This document shows positions 17,824 to 24,864 of a stretch of 64,000 bases of DNA, one piece after another (position 1 is the first letter of the stretch; every line of letters begins with the position of its first letter). The translations under genes and the position numbers were made by a program. The stretch covers positions 1 through 64,000 of the forward strand of contig CADCPM010000023.1 of the NCBI GenBank assembly GCA_902803315.1, written 5' to 3'. The notes under the pieces were generated by a model. That model had not been told where the DNA came from and did no database searches. It saw nothing but the letters and a program-made list of their open reading frames with translations. The DNA comes from an uncultured Coriobacteriaceae bacterium (GTDB lineage Bacteria; Actinomycetota; Coriobacteriia; Coriobacteriales; Atopobiaceae).

Positions 17824-18602
17824 GGTGCGTCACCTCCCGCGGCATGGCTGGAGGTTGCAGTGCGATATTCGTGGGTGAACGTCGCGTCATAGAGCAGCGA
17901 CCGCATCCCGTGCGTGGCGAGCGCGTCACCAACTAGAACGAGGGCGGTTTTCGTTACCCGATGCTCGTTTGCGCAGCTGTGCAACGTGCCAACGGTGCAT
18001 TGGTAAACCGCCTCGTCTGGCCACGTGGCCCGGACTACCAAGGCTGCGGGTGTGTCGGGCTCGTATCCGCCGGCCAGGAGCTCCTCTTGCGCACGATCCA
18101 GAAGCCCTGCACTGAGGAACAGCGCCATGGTGCAGCTGTGGGAGGCGAGGTCCCGTAGCCTTTCCCCCTCAGGCATGGGCGTGCGTCCCTCCACGCGCGT
18201 GACCACGAGCGACTGGGACACCTGCGGCACGGTGAGCTCCACGCGCATTGCGGCCGCCGCGCCAAACAGCGACGATACGCCGGGGACCACGTCGTAGGGA
18301 ATGCCGCGAGCATCGAGTGCGTCCATCTGCTCGCGGTGTGCGCCATACAGTGCCGGGTCTCCCGTGTGCAGGCGCACGCACTCCATCCCCGCTTGGGAGG
18401 CACGTTCCATAACGTCCACGATTTGTCCCAACGTCATGGTGGAGGAGTCGTACACCGTGCAGTCGGGCTTGCACGCGTCCAGCAGCTCTGGGTTCACGAG
18501 CGAGCCAGCGTATACTACCACGTCTGCCTCCTCCAGCAGGCGTGCTCCACGAAGCGTTATGAGGTCTGCCGCGCCCGGCCCCGCACCAACAAAGTGAATC
18601 AC
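17814..18602 (-). CDS. cbiF: Cobalt-precorrin-4 C11-methyltransferase CbiF
   Basis: This 262-residue SAM-dependent tetrapyrrole methylase has the N-terminal FVGAGPGAADLITLRG, VVYAGSLVNPELL and RLHTGDPALYGAHREQM, which identify CbiF/CobM among the paralogous methylases. It methylates C11 of cobalt-precorrin-4. The length is normal. It lies 1 base after cbiD and overlaps cbiGH. Confidence 0.93.
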   Translation of the reverse strand: MIHFVGAGPGAADLITLRGARLLEEADVVVYAGSLVNPELLDACKPDCTVYDSSTMTLGQIVDVMERASQAGMECVRLHTGDPALYGAHREQMDALDARGIPYDVVPGVSSLFGAAAAMRVELTVPQVSQSLVVTRVEGRTPMPEGERLRDLASHSCTMALFLSAGLLDRAQEELLAGGYEPDTPAALVVRATWPDEAVYQCTVGTLHSCANEHRVTKTALVLVGDALATHGMRSLLYDATFTHEYRTATSSHAAGGDAPCA

Positions 18603-18603
18603 G

Positions 18604-19785
18604 CTATGCCTCCGTCTCTACCTGAGCTCGTGGTGTTGACGTCCCTCCGGGGCTTGCAAACCGCGCCACGAGTTTGTCTGCTCCTCCTGTCTTGCAGAGG
18701 AGTCCGTATCTGTTGGAGAATACGATGGCCTCGGTGCGCATGCGGTTTCCCGCACGGAGCCTGAGGTGTTCGGAGAGCTTGCAGGCAAGCGATGCCATGG
18801 TGGACTCCAGAAGGCCCTCCCGGCCGAGAACGTCCAGCATGGCCTCGGTGGTCGGCGCCTCCACGATGGCCTCTATGGTGGAGCGCGTGGCGCCGGCCAG
18901 AGCGGCATGGGTGGCGAGCGTCTCGGCGCGGCCGTCCGCCATGCGGGAATGCGTGTTCATGATGCCTGCGGCAACCTTTGCGAGCTTTCCCACATGACCC
19001 ACGAGCAGTACCGCCTCAAAGCCCAACCGCGCGGCCTCGTCCAGAGCCGCTCCCACGTAGTTCGAGCACGTTACCGCATGCTCGGCGGCGATGCCGAGCT
19101 CGGTTTGTGCAAAGGCCATGCCGAAATTGCCGGGTACCAGCAATGCCTGCGTCGCTCCCCGCGCGTGCAACACGCGGAGCTCGAGTTGCAGCGACTCCAC
19201 GAGGGCGTCTTCGCTCATGGGCCGTACGATGCCGGTGGTGCCCAGCACCGAGAGTCCTCCCTCTATGCCAAGTCGGGGATTGAACGTGCGTGTGGCAAGC
19301 TCTTCTCCGCCCGGTATGGAGATGCATATGTTGAGCCCGCCTTCGTAGCCGTGCTCAGATGCCGACAAAAGAGCCTCGCGCTCTATCATGGAGCGAGGTA
19401 CGGCATTGATTGCGGCACTTCCTGGCGGCTGGTCCAGCCCCTCCTTGGTTACGCGACCCACGCCAACGCCGCCGTCCACGTGCAATCCTTCGCAAGCGGA
19501 AATGCCCACACGCGCCTGCACGAGTATGCCATCCGTTACATCGGGGTCGTCCCCCGCGTCTTTGCGCACCGAGCATTGCGCCCAGCCATTCCCTCGTGAG
19601 GCCTCCTCGACGTCCACTTCCACGCATATGCCCGCTGGCGTGTTGACGCTTATTGTCGCGGGAGCGCTTCCGCCCAGCAACAGGTCTGTGGCGGCGCGCG
19701 TGGCAGCCGCGGCGCACGTGCCCGTGGTGTAGCCACAGCGCAGCAGCTTGCCCTGCGTGCTTATGAACTCGTTAAGCTTACGCAT
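18604..19785 (-). CDS. cbiD: Cobalt-precorrin-5B C1-methyltransferase CbiD
   Basis: CbiD methylates C1 in the anaerobic pathway and is the best marker for it, since the aerobic route uses unrelated CobF. The 393-residue sequence opens with LRCGYTTGTCAAAA and has IPGGEELATRTFNPRLGIEGG and LVGHVGKLAKVAAG, all typical. I prefer the ATG at 19785, which follows AGGGAGG, to one five codons upstream. It overlaps the importer gene by 8 bases. Confidence 0.92.
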   Translation of the reverse strand: MRKLNEFISTQGKLLRCGYTTGTCAAAATRAATDLLLGGSAPATISVNTPAGICVEVDVEEASRGNGWAQCSVRKDAGDDPDVTDGILVQARVGISACEGLHVDGGVGVGRVTKEGLDQPPGSAAINAVPRSMIEREALLSASEHGYEGGLNICISIPGGEELATRTFNPRLGIEGGLSVLGTTGIVRPMSEDALVESLQLELRVLHARGATQALLVPGNFGMAFAQTELGIAAEHAVTCSNYVGAALDEAARLGFEAVLLVGHVGKLAKVAAGIMNTHSRMADGRAETLATHAALAGATRSTIEAIVEAPTTEAMLDVLGREGLLESTMASLACKLSEHLRLRAGNRMRTEAIVFSNRYGLLCKTGGADKLVARFASPGGTSTPRAQVETEA

Positions 19786-21721
19786 GGGCGCCTCCCTCAT
19801 CGTACTCGTTTGTTTGCGGGCTCAACGTTATGGTGCCGTCGAGGGGGTCAAACGTATCCGGCTCAAGGTCGTAGAGCTCGTTGATCATGTTTGCGTTCCA
19901 CACCTGGTCCGGCGTTCCCTGCGCAAGGATGACACCGTCCCTTATGCATACGAGCCAGTCGGAGGCCTGACGAGCCAGCGAGAGGTCGTGCATCGACATG
20001 ACGATGGCTACGCCGCGATCGTGCGCAAGCCGCCGCAGTATTCCCAGCAGCTCGATCTGATAGTGGAGGTCCAGATAGCTGGAGGGCTCGTCCAACACGA
20101 GGACGTGGGGGTCTTGGCAGATGGCACGTGCCAGCAGCACGCGCTGGCGCTGTCCGTCGGAGATGCGCGCAAAGTCGCGTAGGCGGAGGTCCCATACGCC
20201 CACGAGCTCCATTGCTTCGCGCACGGCAATGCGATCGGCGTCGCGCAGAAGCCCCATTCGTCCGGTGTGGGGATATCGGCCTGCCTCCACCACGTCTTGG
20301 CATGTGAGGAGTTCGGTGCGCAGTCGCTCCGTAAGGAGCACCGCACGCTCCAGCGCCAGCTCGCGCTCGGAGAGCTGGGCTATGTCGCGGCCTTCGAGGT
20401 ACACCACGCCATCCAGCGCCTCCAGTTGTCCCGCAACGGTGCGCAGCAAGGTGGACTTGCCGGCACCGTTGGGACCCACCAGCGTCACGATGCTCCCTGC
20501 GGGCACCTCGAGGTTAACGTCGTTGAGCACTCGTTTGGACCCATAGCCTACGCAGAGTTCCTCAGTCCACAGTGGGGACGCCGTGTAGCGCTCGCCTGCT
20601 TGGGGGATGGTATTTGTCGACTGGATGGGAGCCACTTCCTGTACCTCCTCGCCTCGCTGCCGTTTGCTTTGGAGGATGACCGCTATGACGACGGGGGCAC
20701 CGAGGAGTGCCGTTACCGTAGAGACGGACATCTCGGTTGGGGCGAAGGCAGTACGGGCAATGAGGTCGCATAACAGGCAAAACGCCGCCCCACCCAAAAA
20801 CGAGGCCGGGATTACCACCAGCGGCCTGTTGGTGCCCGTCAGTCTACGCGCGATGTGGGGAACCGCCACGCCCACAAAGCTCACAGGTCCTGCAAAGGCA
20901 GCGACGCAGGCGGCCAGCACGCTGGAAAGCAGGATAAGCGCGACTCGGAAGGCGCCCACGTTTACGCCGGCGCTTTGCGCGTATCTCTCACCGAGTTGGT
21001 AGGCGCTGAGTGGCTTGGAGAGAAGGAACACGCATGCGCTTGCCGCCAGTACCACGATTGCCATAACGCTCACGTCGCCCCAGTCCATGCCGGAGAAGCT
21101 GCCCATAGACCAGTTGCGAAGATTCACGATGCTGGCATCGCTGGCAAAGGTCACCACGAAGTCGGTGGCCGCGTTGCAGAGATACCCGATCATCACGCCA
21201 GCGACCACCAGCATGCCAGGTGACCCAATATGGCGAGAGGCCAAAAGCACCAATGCCATGACTGCCAGCGAACCTACGCAAGCTGCCGTTATTGCCATCC
21301 AAGAGGACATGATGCCCTGCGATCCCACCACCACAACCATGGCTATGGCTACGGCGAGCTTTGCCCCGTGAGAGATGCCCAGCACATAGGGGCCGGCGAT
21401 GGGGTTGTTGAAGAAGGTCTGCAGGAGCAGTCCCGAAAGGGCGAGCGCGCCACCAAGGAGTGCGGCTGCCAACAGTCGCGGCAGGCGAATGCTCAGGAGC
21501 ACCTGAGCTGCGGTGCTGCCAGCGTCGCTTCCTGTAATGATGGCTGCGAGCTGGCCGATGGGTATCGGTTGGCTTCCCAAGCAGAGGTTTATTGCCACAA
21601 GCGCGAGGAGCGCGACGCACAAGAGGCCAAGCGAAAGACCAGTGCGGGTGCTGCGCACCACGCGTGTGTCTCGTCGTCCTTCTGTGGTGGGAACTTGCCT
21701 GCGCACCCTTGTCTCCCTCAT
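19778..21721 (-). CDS. Fused ABC importer (FecCD/BtuC permease + BtuD ATPase), probable corrinoid uptake
   Basis: One chain of about 647 residues carries both halves of a class II ABC importer. Residues 25-355 are the BtuC/FecCD permease: about ten hydrophobic segments, RLPRLLAAALLGGALALSG, and GPVSFVGVAVPHIAR. Residues 390-640 are the ATPase: Walker A GPNGAGKST, signature ISDGQRQRVLLARA (a variant of LSGGQ), Walker B VLVLDEPSS and the H-loop MSMHDL. The halves are usually separate genes. The start is uncertain: I use the ATG at 21721, with no strong ribosome site; btuF ends 13 bases earlier. Substrate is inferred from the operon: cobalamin, cobinamide or a corrin precursor. Confidence 0.85.
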   Translation of the reverse strand: MRETRVRRQVPTTEGRRDTRVVRSTRTGLSLGLLCVALLALVAINLCLGSQPIPIGQLAAIITGSDAGSTAAQVLLSIRLPRLLAAALLGGALALSGLLLQTFFNNPIAGPYVLGISHGAKLAVAIAMVVVVGSQGIMSSWMAITAACVGSLAVMALVLLASRHIGSPGMLVVAGVMIGYLCNAATDFVVTFASDASIVNLRNWSMGSFSGMDWGDVSVMAIVVLAASACVFLLSKPLSAYQLGERYAQSAGVNVGAFRVALILLSSVLAACVAAFAGPVSFVGVAVPHIARRLTGTNRPLVVIPASFLGGAAFCLLCDLIARTAFAPTEMSVSTVTALLGAPVVIAVILQSKRQRGEEVQEVAPIQSTNTIPQAGERYTASPLWTEELCVGYGSKRVLNDVNLEVPAGSIVTLVGPNGAGKSTLLRTVAGQLEALDGVVYLEGRDIAQLSERELALERAVLLTERLRTELLTCQDVVEAGRYPHTGRMGLLRDADRIAVREAMELVGVWDLRLRDFARISDGQRQRVLLARAICQDPHVLVLDEPSSYLDLHYQIELLGILRRLAHDRGVAIVMSMHDLSLARQASDWLVCIRDGVILAQGTPDQVWNANMINELYDLEPDTFDPLDGTITLSPQTNEYDEGGAHA

Positions 21722-21734
21722 GCTACGCGAGTCG

Positions 21735-23066
21735 TTACCGTTCACACCCACGCGTCTGCGACTGGCCCGCAAGTGGCGACTCACGAAGTGAGCGAGCGCG
21801 GAGCCGCATGCGGGACGGAGCTGATGCGGGGGCGTGAACGGTAGCCGTGAGTCTCCGCAGGTGGGTCACGCCCTCGTCCGTTCCCCTGAGCGCGCGATTG
21901 AGGTCGGCGATAATGTCTCCCGACTCCACCATCTGCTGATACATATTGTGTTCTGTGACCCACACGTCGCCGCTCTTGACGGCCTTGAAGTCCGCCAGGA
22001 GCTCACTCTTTCGGAGCAGGTCATCCAGCGAGCGCACCTCCTCGTCTATGGAGGTGTTGTACACGAGGACGTCGGCGTCTTTGGCCGTCGCATAGAACTG
22101 TTCCATCGTGAGGGTGGTGGTGCTCGATCCCGCAGCGGCCTGCTCCAGCCCATCGAAGGCGTAGGTGCCGCCGGCCATCTGAATCATCTTGGTTACGTAA
22201 TCCCCGGGCTTGCGCACCACCGGCGTGCCGTTTGCGTTGAAGTAGAAGAACGCCATTCGTTTGCCTGTTGGATGCGCATCAATGGCCTCCACTTGACGTT
22301 CCTGTTGCTCGAGTACCTGTACCGCCTGCTCGTCCTTGTTCAGGAGGGTGCCGTACAGCCGTACCCACTCCACGCGGCCAAGGGGATCGTCCTCGTAGCT
22401 GGAGAGCTCCACGAACACGGGGATACCGAGCTCTTTGAGCTTGTCACGTACGGTAGGGGCGTGGTTGATCATGGTGCTTTCCAAGGCAAGCCTCACGCCC
22501 TTGCCAAGAAGAAGTTCGTAGTCGGGGGTGCGATACTTACCGCCATATACCACGCGACCTTGGTCCATGGCCTGCTGCATGCGTTCGCTGTACCAGTCGT
22601 CGCGCTCGATGCCCGAAACGCTCACCACGTCTTGTGCGTCCAGCGCCTCAAGCAGGCAGAGCGTGTCGCTCGCCGCCAGGTATACGTCCGACAAGGGCTG
22701 TCGGAGCGCAACGATATCGGGCGAGAGGCCTTCGGGCACCTCTTTCGCAGGGGGTATTACCAGGTATCGACTGCCGTCGGCCGTGCATATGAGCGCGTAG
22801 CCACCCTCGAAGTAGTCCACCGTAAAGCAGCGGGCGTGGCGTAACTCCATGCTGCCCGTGGGCTGCCAGCCACATCCCAAGTCTGCATTGCGGAAGTCAC
22901 TCATCAGCGTGGTATGGGGACCGGCCTGCGTTGCGTCTTGGCTCTGGGCATTGTCGGAAGAGGGGCTCTGCGCAGCGTTTGGCGCGCACGACATAAGGGG
23001 TGCTACGAGGAGCACCCCAAGAAGTGCTGCAAGGCAACGTGCTATACGTGTGCGTCCGTCTCGCAT
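21735..23066 (-). CDS. Corrinoid-type ABC substrate-binding lipoprotein (BtuF-like)
   Basis: This 443-residue protein has a lipoprotein signal (LLGVLLVAPLMSC, lipobox at Cys 27) and a periplasmic-binding fold of the FecB/BtuF class: RYLVIPPAKEVPEGLSPDIV, LLGKGVRLALESTM, and late YVTKMIQMAGGTYAF. It should deliver substrate to the fused importer encoded 13 bases downstream. The last 36 residues (about 408-443, Arg/Ser-rich) are encoded by a G+C-rich palindromic element and are unlike the rest, so the original C-terminus was probably replaced. Confidence 0.82.
   Translation of the reverse strand: MRDGRTRIARCLAALLGVLLVAPLMSCAPNAAQSPSSDNAQSQDATQAGPHTTLMSDFRNADLGCGWQPTGSMELRHARCFTVDYFEGGYALICTADGSRYLVIPPAKEVPEGLSPDIVALRQPLSDVYLAASDTLCLLEALDAQDVVSVSGIERDDWYSERMQQAMDQGRVVYGGKYRTPDYELLLGKGVRLALESTMINHAPTVRDKLKELGIPVFVELSSYEDDPLGRVEWVRLYGTLLNKDEQAVQVLEQQERQVEAIDAHPTGKRMAFFYFNANGTPVVRKPGDYVTKMIQMAGGTYAFDGLEQAAAGSSTTTLTMEQFYATAKDADVLVYNTSIDEEVRSLDDLLRKSELLADFKAVKSGDVWVTEHNMYQQMVESGDIIADLNRALRGTDEGVTHLRRLTATVHAPASAPSRMRLRARSLRESPLAGQSQTRGCER
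21736..21843. repeat. G+C-rich palindromic element (GACTCACGAAGTGAGC family) overlapping the btuF 3' end
   Basis: TACCGTTCACACCC (21736-21749) pairs with GGGGCGTGAACGGTA (21829-21843). The centre holds GACTCACGAAGTGAGCGAGC. The same centre occurs in reverse orientation at 27890-27920 and, degraded, at 61328-61350. It encodes the C-terminus of the upstream gene. Confidence 0.75.
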
Positions 23067-23078
23067 GCGACCCGTGGC

Positions 23079-23642
23079 CTATGCCGCATCCTGCGCGCTC
23101 GACGAGCTCGTAGCGGCCTCGTTCGTAGGAGCCTCTTGGGTTGGCGTGTGGAACACGATGGTATGGTCATACCATTTGTTGCGACGTTGGCCGAAGACGG
23201 CAATGGGAAGCTCGGTGTCGAGCGCCTGCACGGGTATGTCGAAGGTGTACTTCTCTTCGTCGTTGAGGTGGTAGTCGTAGACGCCCTCTGTGGCCTTTTC
23301 CGCATCCTGCGCCGAACCGAAGTACAGGCGCGAGTATCCCTTGGCGGGAAGCGAGAGGGATGCCGTATAGGCGCCGTCCTTTACCGTGAGGACACACGCT
23401 TCGGAGCGGAACATGCTGGAGTCGGTGGTTACCTCGATGTTGTACGTACCGTCTGCGGGAGGGGTCGCCTGCGCGGGCTTTGCCTCGCTCGAACTCGAGG
23501 TGCTAGAGCTCGATATGCTCGAGCTTGCCGTACTGTCGTCGCTTGAGCTCGAGGTACCAGTCGCGCATCCCGCAAGGGGAACGGCAAGACCTCCGCACAG
23601 CAAGGCGGAAACGAGCAGGACGGCAACGTGCTTACGATTCAT
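23079..23642 (-). CDS. Secreted lipoprotein of the cobalamin operon, NEAT-like ectodomain
   Basis: This 187-residue protein starts with a lipoprotein signal (LLCGGLAVPLAGC), followed by a serine-rich spacer of about 35 residues. It then has a beta-rich domain beginning DGTYNIEVTTDSSMF and including YSRLYFGSAQDAE, YTFDIPVQALDTELPI and WYDHTIVFH. The layout parallels the membrane-anchored protein at 5438-6016. The pair resembles surface tetrapyrrole-binding modules, but I cannot assign a family with certainty. Its place between cbiK and btuF suggests a role in corrinoid or metal-tetrapyrrole handling outside the membrane. Confidence 0.6.
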   Translation of the reverse strand: MNRKHVAVLLVSALLCGGLAVPLAGCATGTSSSSDDSTASSSISSSSTSSSSEAKPAQATPPADGTYNIEVTTDSSMFRSEACVLTVKDGAYTASLSLPAKGYSRLYFGSAQDAEKATEGVYDYHLNDEEKYTFDIPVQALDTELPIAVFGQRRNKWYDHTIVFHTPTQEAPTNEAATSSSSAQDAA

Positions 23643-23706
23643 GAGAGCTTCTTTCTTTTTTGGGACTTTCTTGCGTGGGTCGTGTGGCCTGCCTGTCCGT
23701 GACGCG

Positions 23707-24627
23707 CTACAGGTGGTTGATTGCTTCCTGCGCGTGCTGGACGTAGAGTTCGTCAACGGCCTCAAGTTGGCCAAGTCCCTCCAGTATGCTCGTCACCTCG
23801 AAGCCCGAGTCGTGCAAAACGGATGCAAACGATTGGTCGTTGCCTGTGTCGGCCATGTCGTTGTGGGCGTGGTCGCCGGCAACGACCATGAGGGGGCGCA
23901 GGATGGCTCTGGTGTAGCCAGCCTGCTTTGCGGCCGCGGCAGCGTCGTCGAAGCTGGGGGAGGCCTCTACCGTGGCCACGAAGTAGTTCTTGTATCCCAG
24001 CTCGTTAAGGGTCTTCTGGAATTCCGTATAGATTCCGTTGGCCTCGGCTTCGGTACCATGGCCCATAAGGCAGACACAGGTGTGCTCATCCTCCAGGGAC
24101 TTCGTGGCGTTCTTTATTGCCTCGGCAATGGCCTTCTGGTCGTCCTTGGTCTTGAGCAGGGGTGCGCCAATGCCACACTTGCTAAAATTGGAGCGGTATT
24201 TCTCCAAGGCGCTTGCGATGTCGTTGTACTCGTAGCCGTCGGTGAGGTGGGTGGGCTGTACGACGACTTCCTTCACGCCCTCGGCCACGATCTTGTCCAT
24301 GGCCTCCTCGAAGTTGTCGATGTGACGACCCGTGTCCTTTTGTATGTGGTCGATGATGGTCTGGGAGGTAAAGGCACGACGGACGTCGTATTTGGAAAAC
24401 GCCTCGCGGATGTCGGACTCAATGGCGCCAATGGTTATGTGGCGGCTGCTACCGTAGCTAGTCCCAAAGCTCGTTACGAGGATGACGGGCTTGGGGGTGT
24501 TTGCGGTGGCTTGCGTTGCGCTGCTTGAGTTGTTTGCGCTGCAGGCGGCAAGTCCCGCGGTGGCAACGGCGGCAACGCCGAGGGCGGACCCAAAGAAGCC
24601 TCGTCTGGAAATGCGGGAATCGTTCAT
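23707..24627 (-). CDS. cbiK: Exported sirohydrochlorin cobaltochelatase CbiK (Tat lipoprotein)
   Basis: CbiK inserts cobalt into sirohydrochlorin at the start of the anaerobic pathway. The 306-residue sequence has the class II chelatase fold: ILVTSFGTSYGSSR, VVVQPTHLTDGYEYN, CVCLMGHGTEAEANGIY (first catalytic His) and LRPLMVVAGDHAHNDMAD (second metal-binding His). The N-terminus MNDSRISRRGFFGSA is a twin-arginine signal followed by the lipobox GLAAC, so the enzyme should be exported folded and lipid-anchored. That is odd for a chelatase feeding cytoplasmic enzymes. Periplasmic CbiK is known in Desulfovibrio. It is the first gene of the leftward operon, with a riboswitch-like leader. Confidence 0.9.
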   Translation of the reverse strand: MNDSRISRRGFFGSALGVAAVATAGLAACSANNSSSATQATANTPKPVILVTSFGTSYGSSRHITIGAIESDIREAFSKYDVRRAFTSQTIIDHIQKDTGRHIDNFEEAMDKIVAEGVKEVVVQPTHLTDGYEYNDIASALEKYRSNFSKCGIGAPLLKTKDDQKAIAEAIKNATKSLEDEHTCVCLMGHGTEAEANGIYTEFQKTLNELGYKNYFVATVEASPSFDDAAAAAKQAGYTRAILRPLMVVAGDHAHNDMADTGNDQSFASVLHDSGFEVTSILEGLGQLEAVDELYVQHAQEAINHL

Positions 24628-24661
24628 GTGTGCCCCTTTCGCTGTGGCTCATTGGCCTTCT

Positions 24662-24822
24662 TGAGGGCAGACATGAGTGAAGACAAACTCGCATGAAGCC
24701 ATCCACGACATGCGATGCCATGGTGGCGACTGGTACCAAGTACGTCTACGACTGGTCCGGAGTTGAACCGGAATCCTTTGAAGCGAGGCCTAACAGCTCG
24801 AAGATCGCACCCTCGTTTATGT
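24662..24822 (-). promoter_or_regulatory. Candidate divergent cobalamin riboswitch upstream of cbiK
   Basis: The minus-strand leader contains, in riboswitch order, GGTGCG, then TTCAAAGGAT, a TCCGG-TTCAACT-CCGGA hairpin, CCAGTCGTAGACG, CAGTCGCCACC, and finally ACTCATGTCTGCC shortly before the ribosome site. Cobalamin riboswitches have the order GGTGC, AAxxGGGAA, CCGGTGxAAxTCCGG, CCACTG, and a closing B12 box ending CTGCC. Several core positions differ, so it is either a diverged switch or a chance likeness. A TATGAT box (24829-24834) upstream could be its promoter. The position at the head of the B12 operon supports the call. Confidence 0.5.
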
Positions 24823-24864
24823 GTCTCCATCATAGCACTTGCGGAAGGCGCAACGCAGACTTGG

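Noticed and set aside
24751-24822. A tRNA on the minus strand, because TCCGG-TTCAACT-CCGGA looks like a T-arm
   Set aside because: No acceptor stem pairs with the bases after the hairpin, and no anticodon arm folds with a U at position 33. The hairpin fits better as part of a cobalamin riboswitch-like leader.
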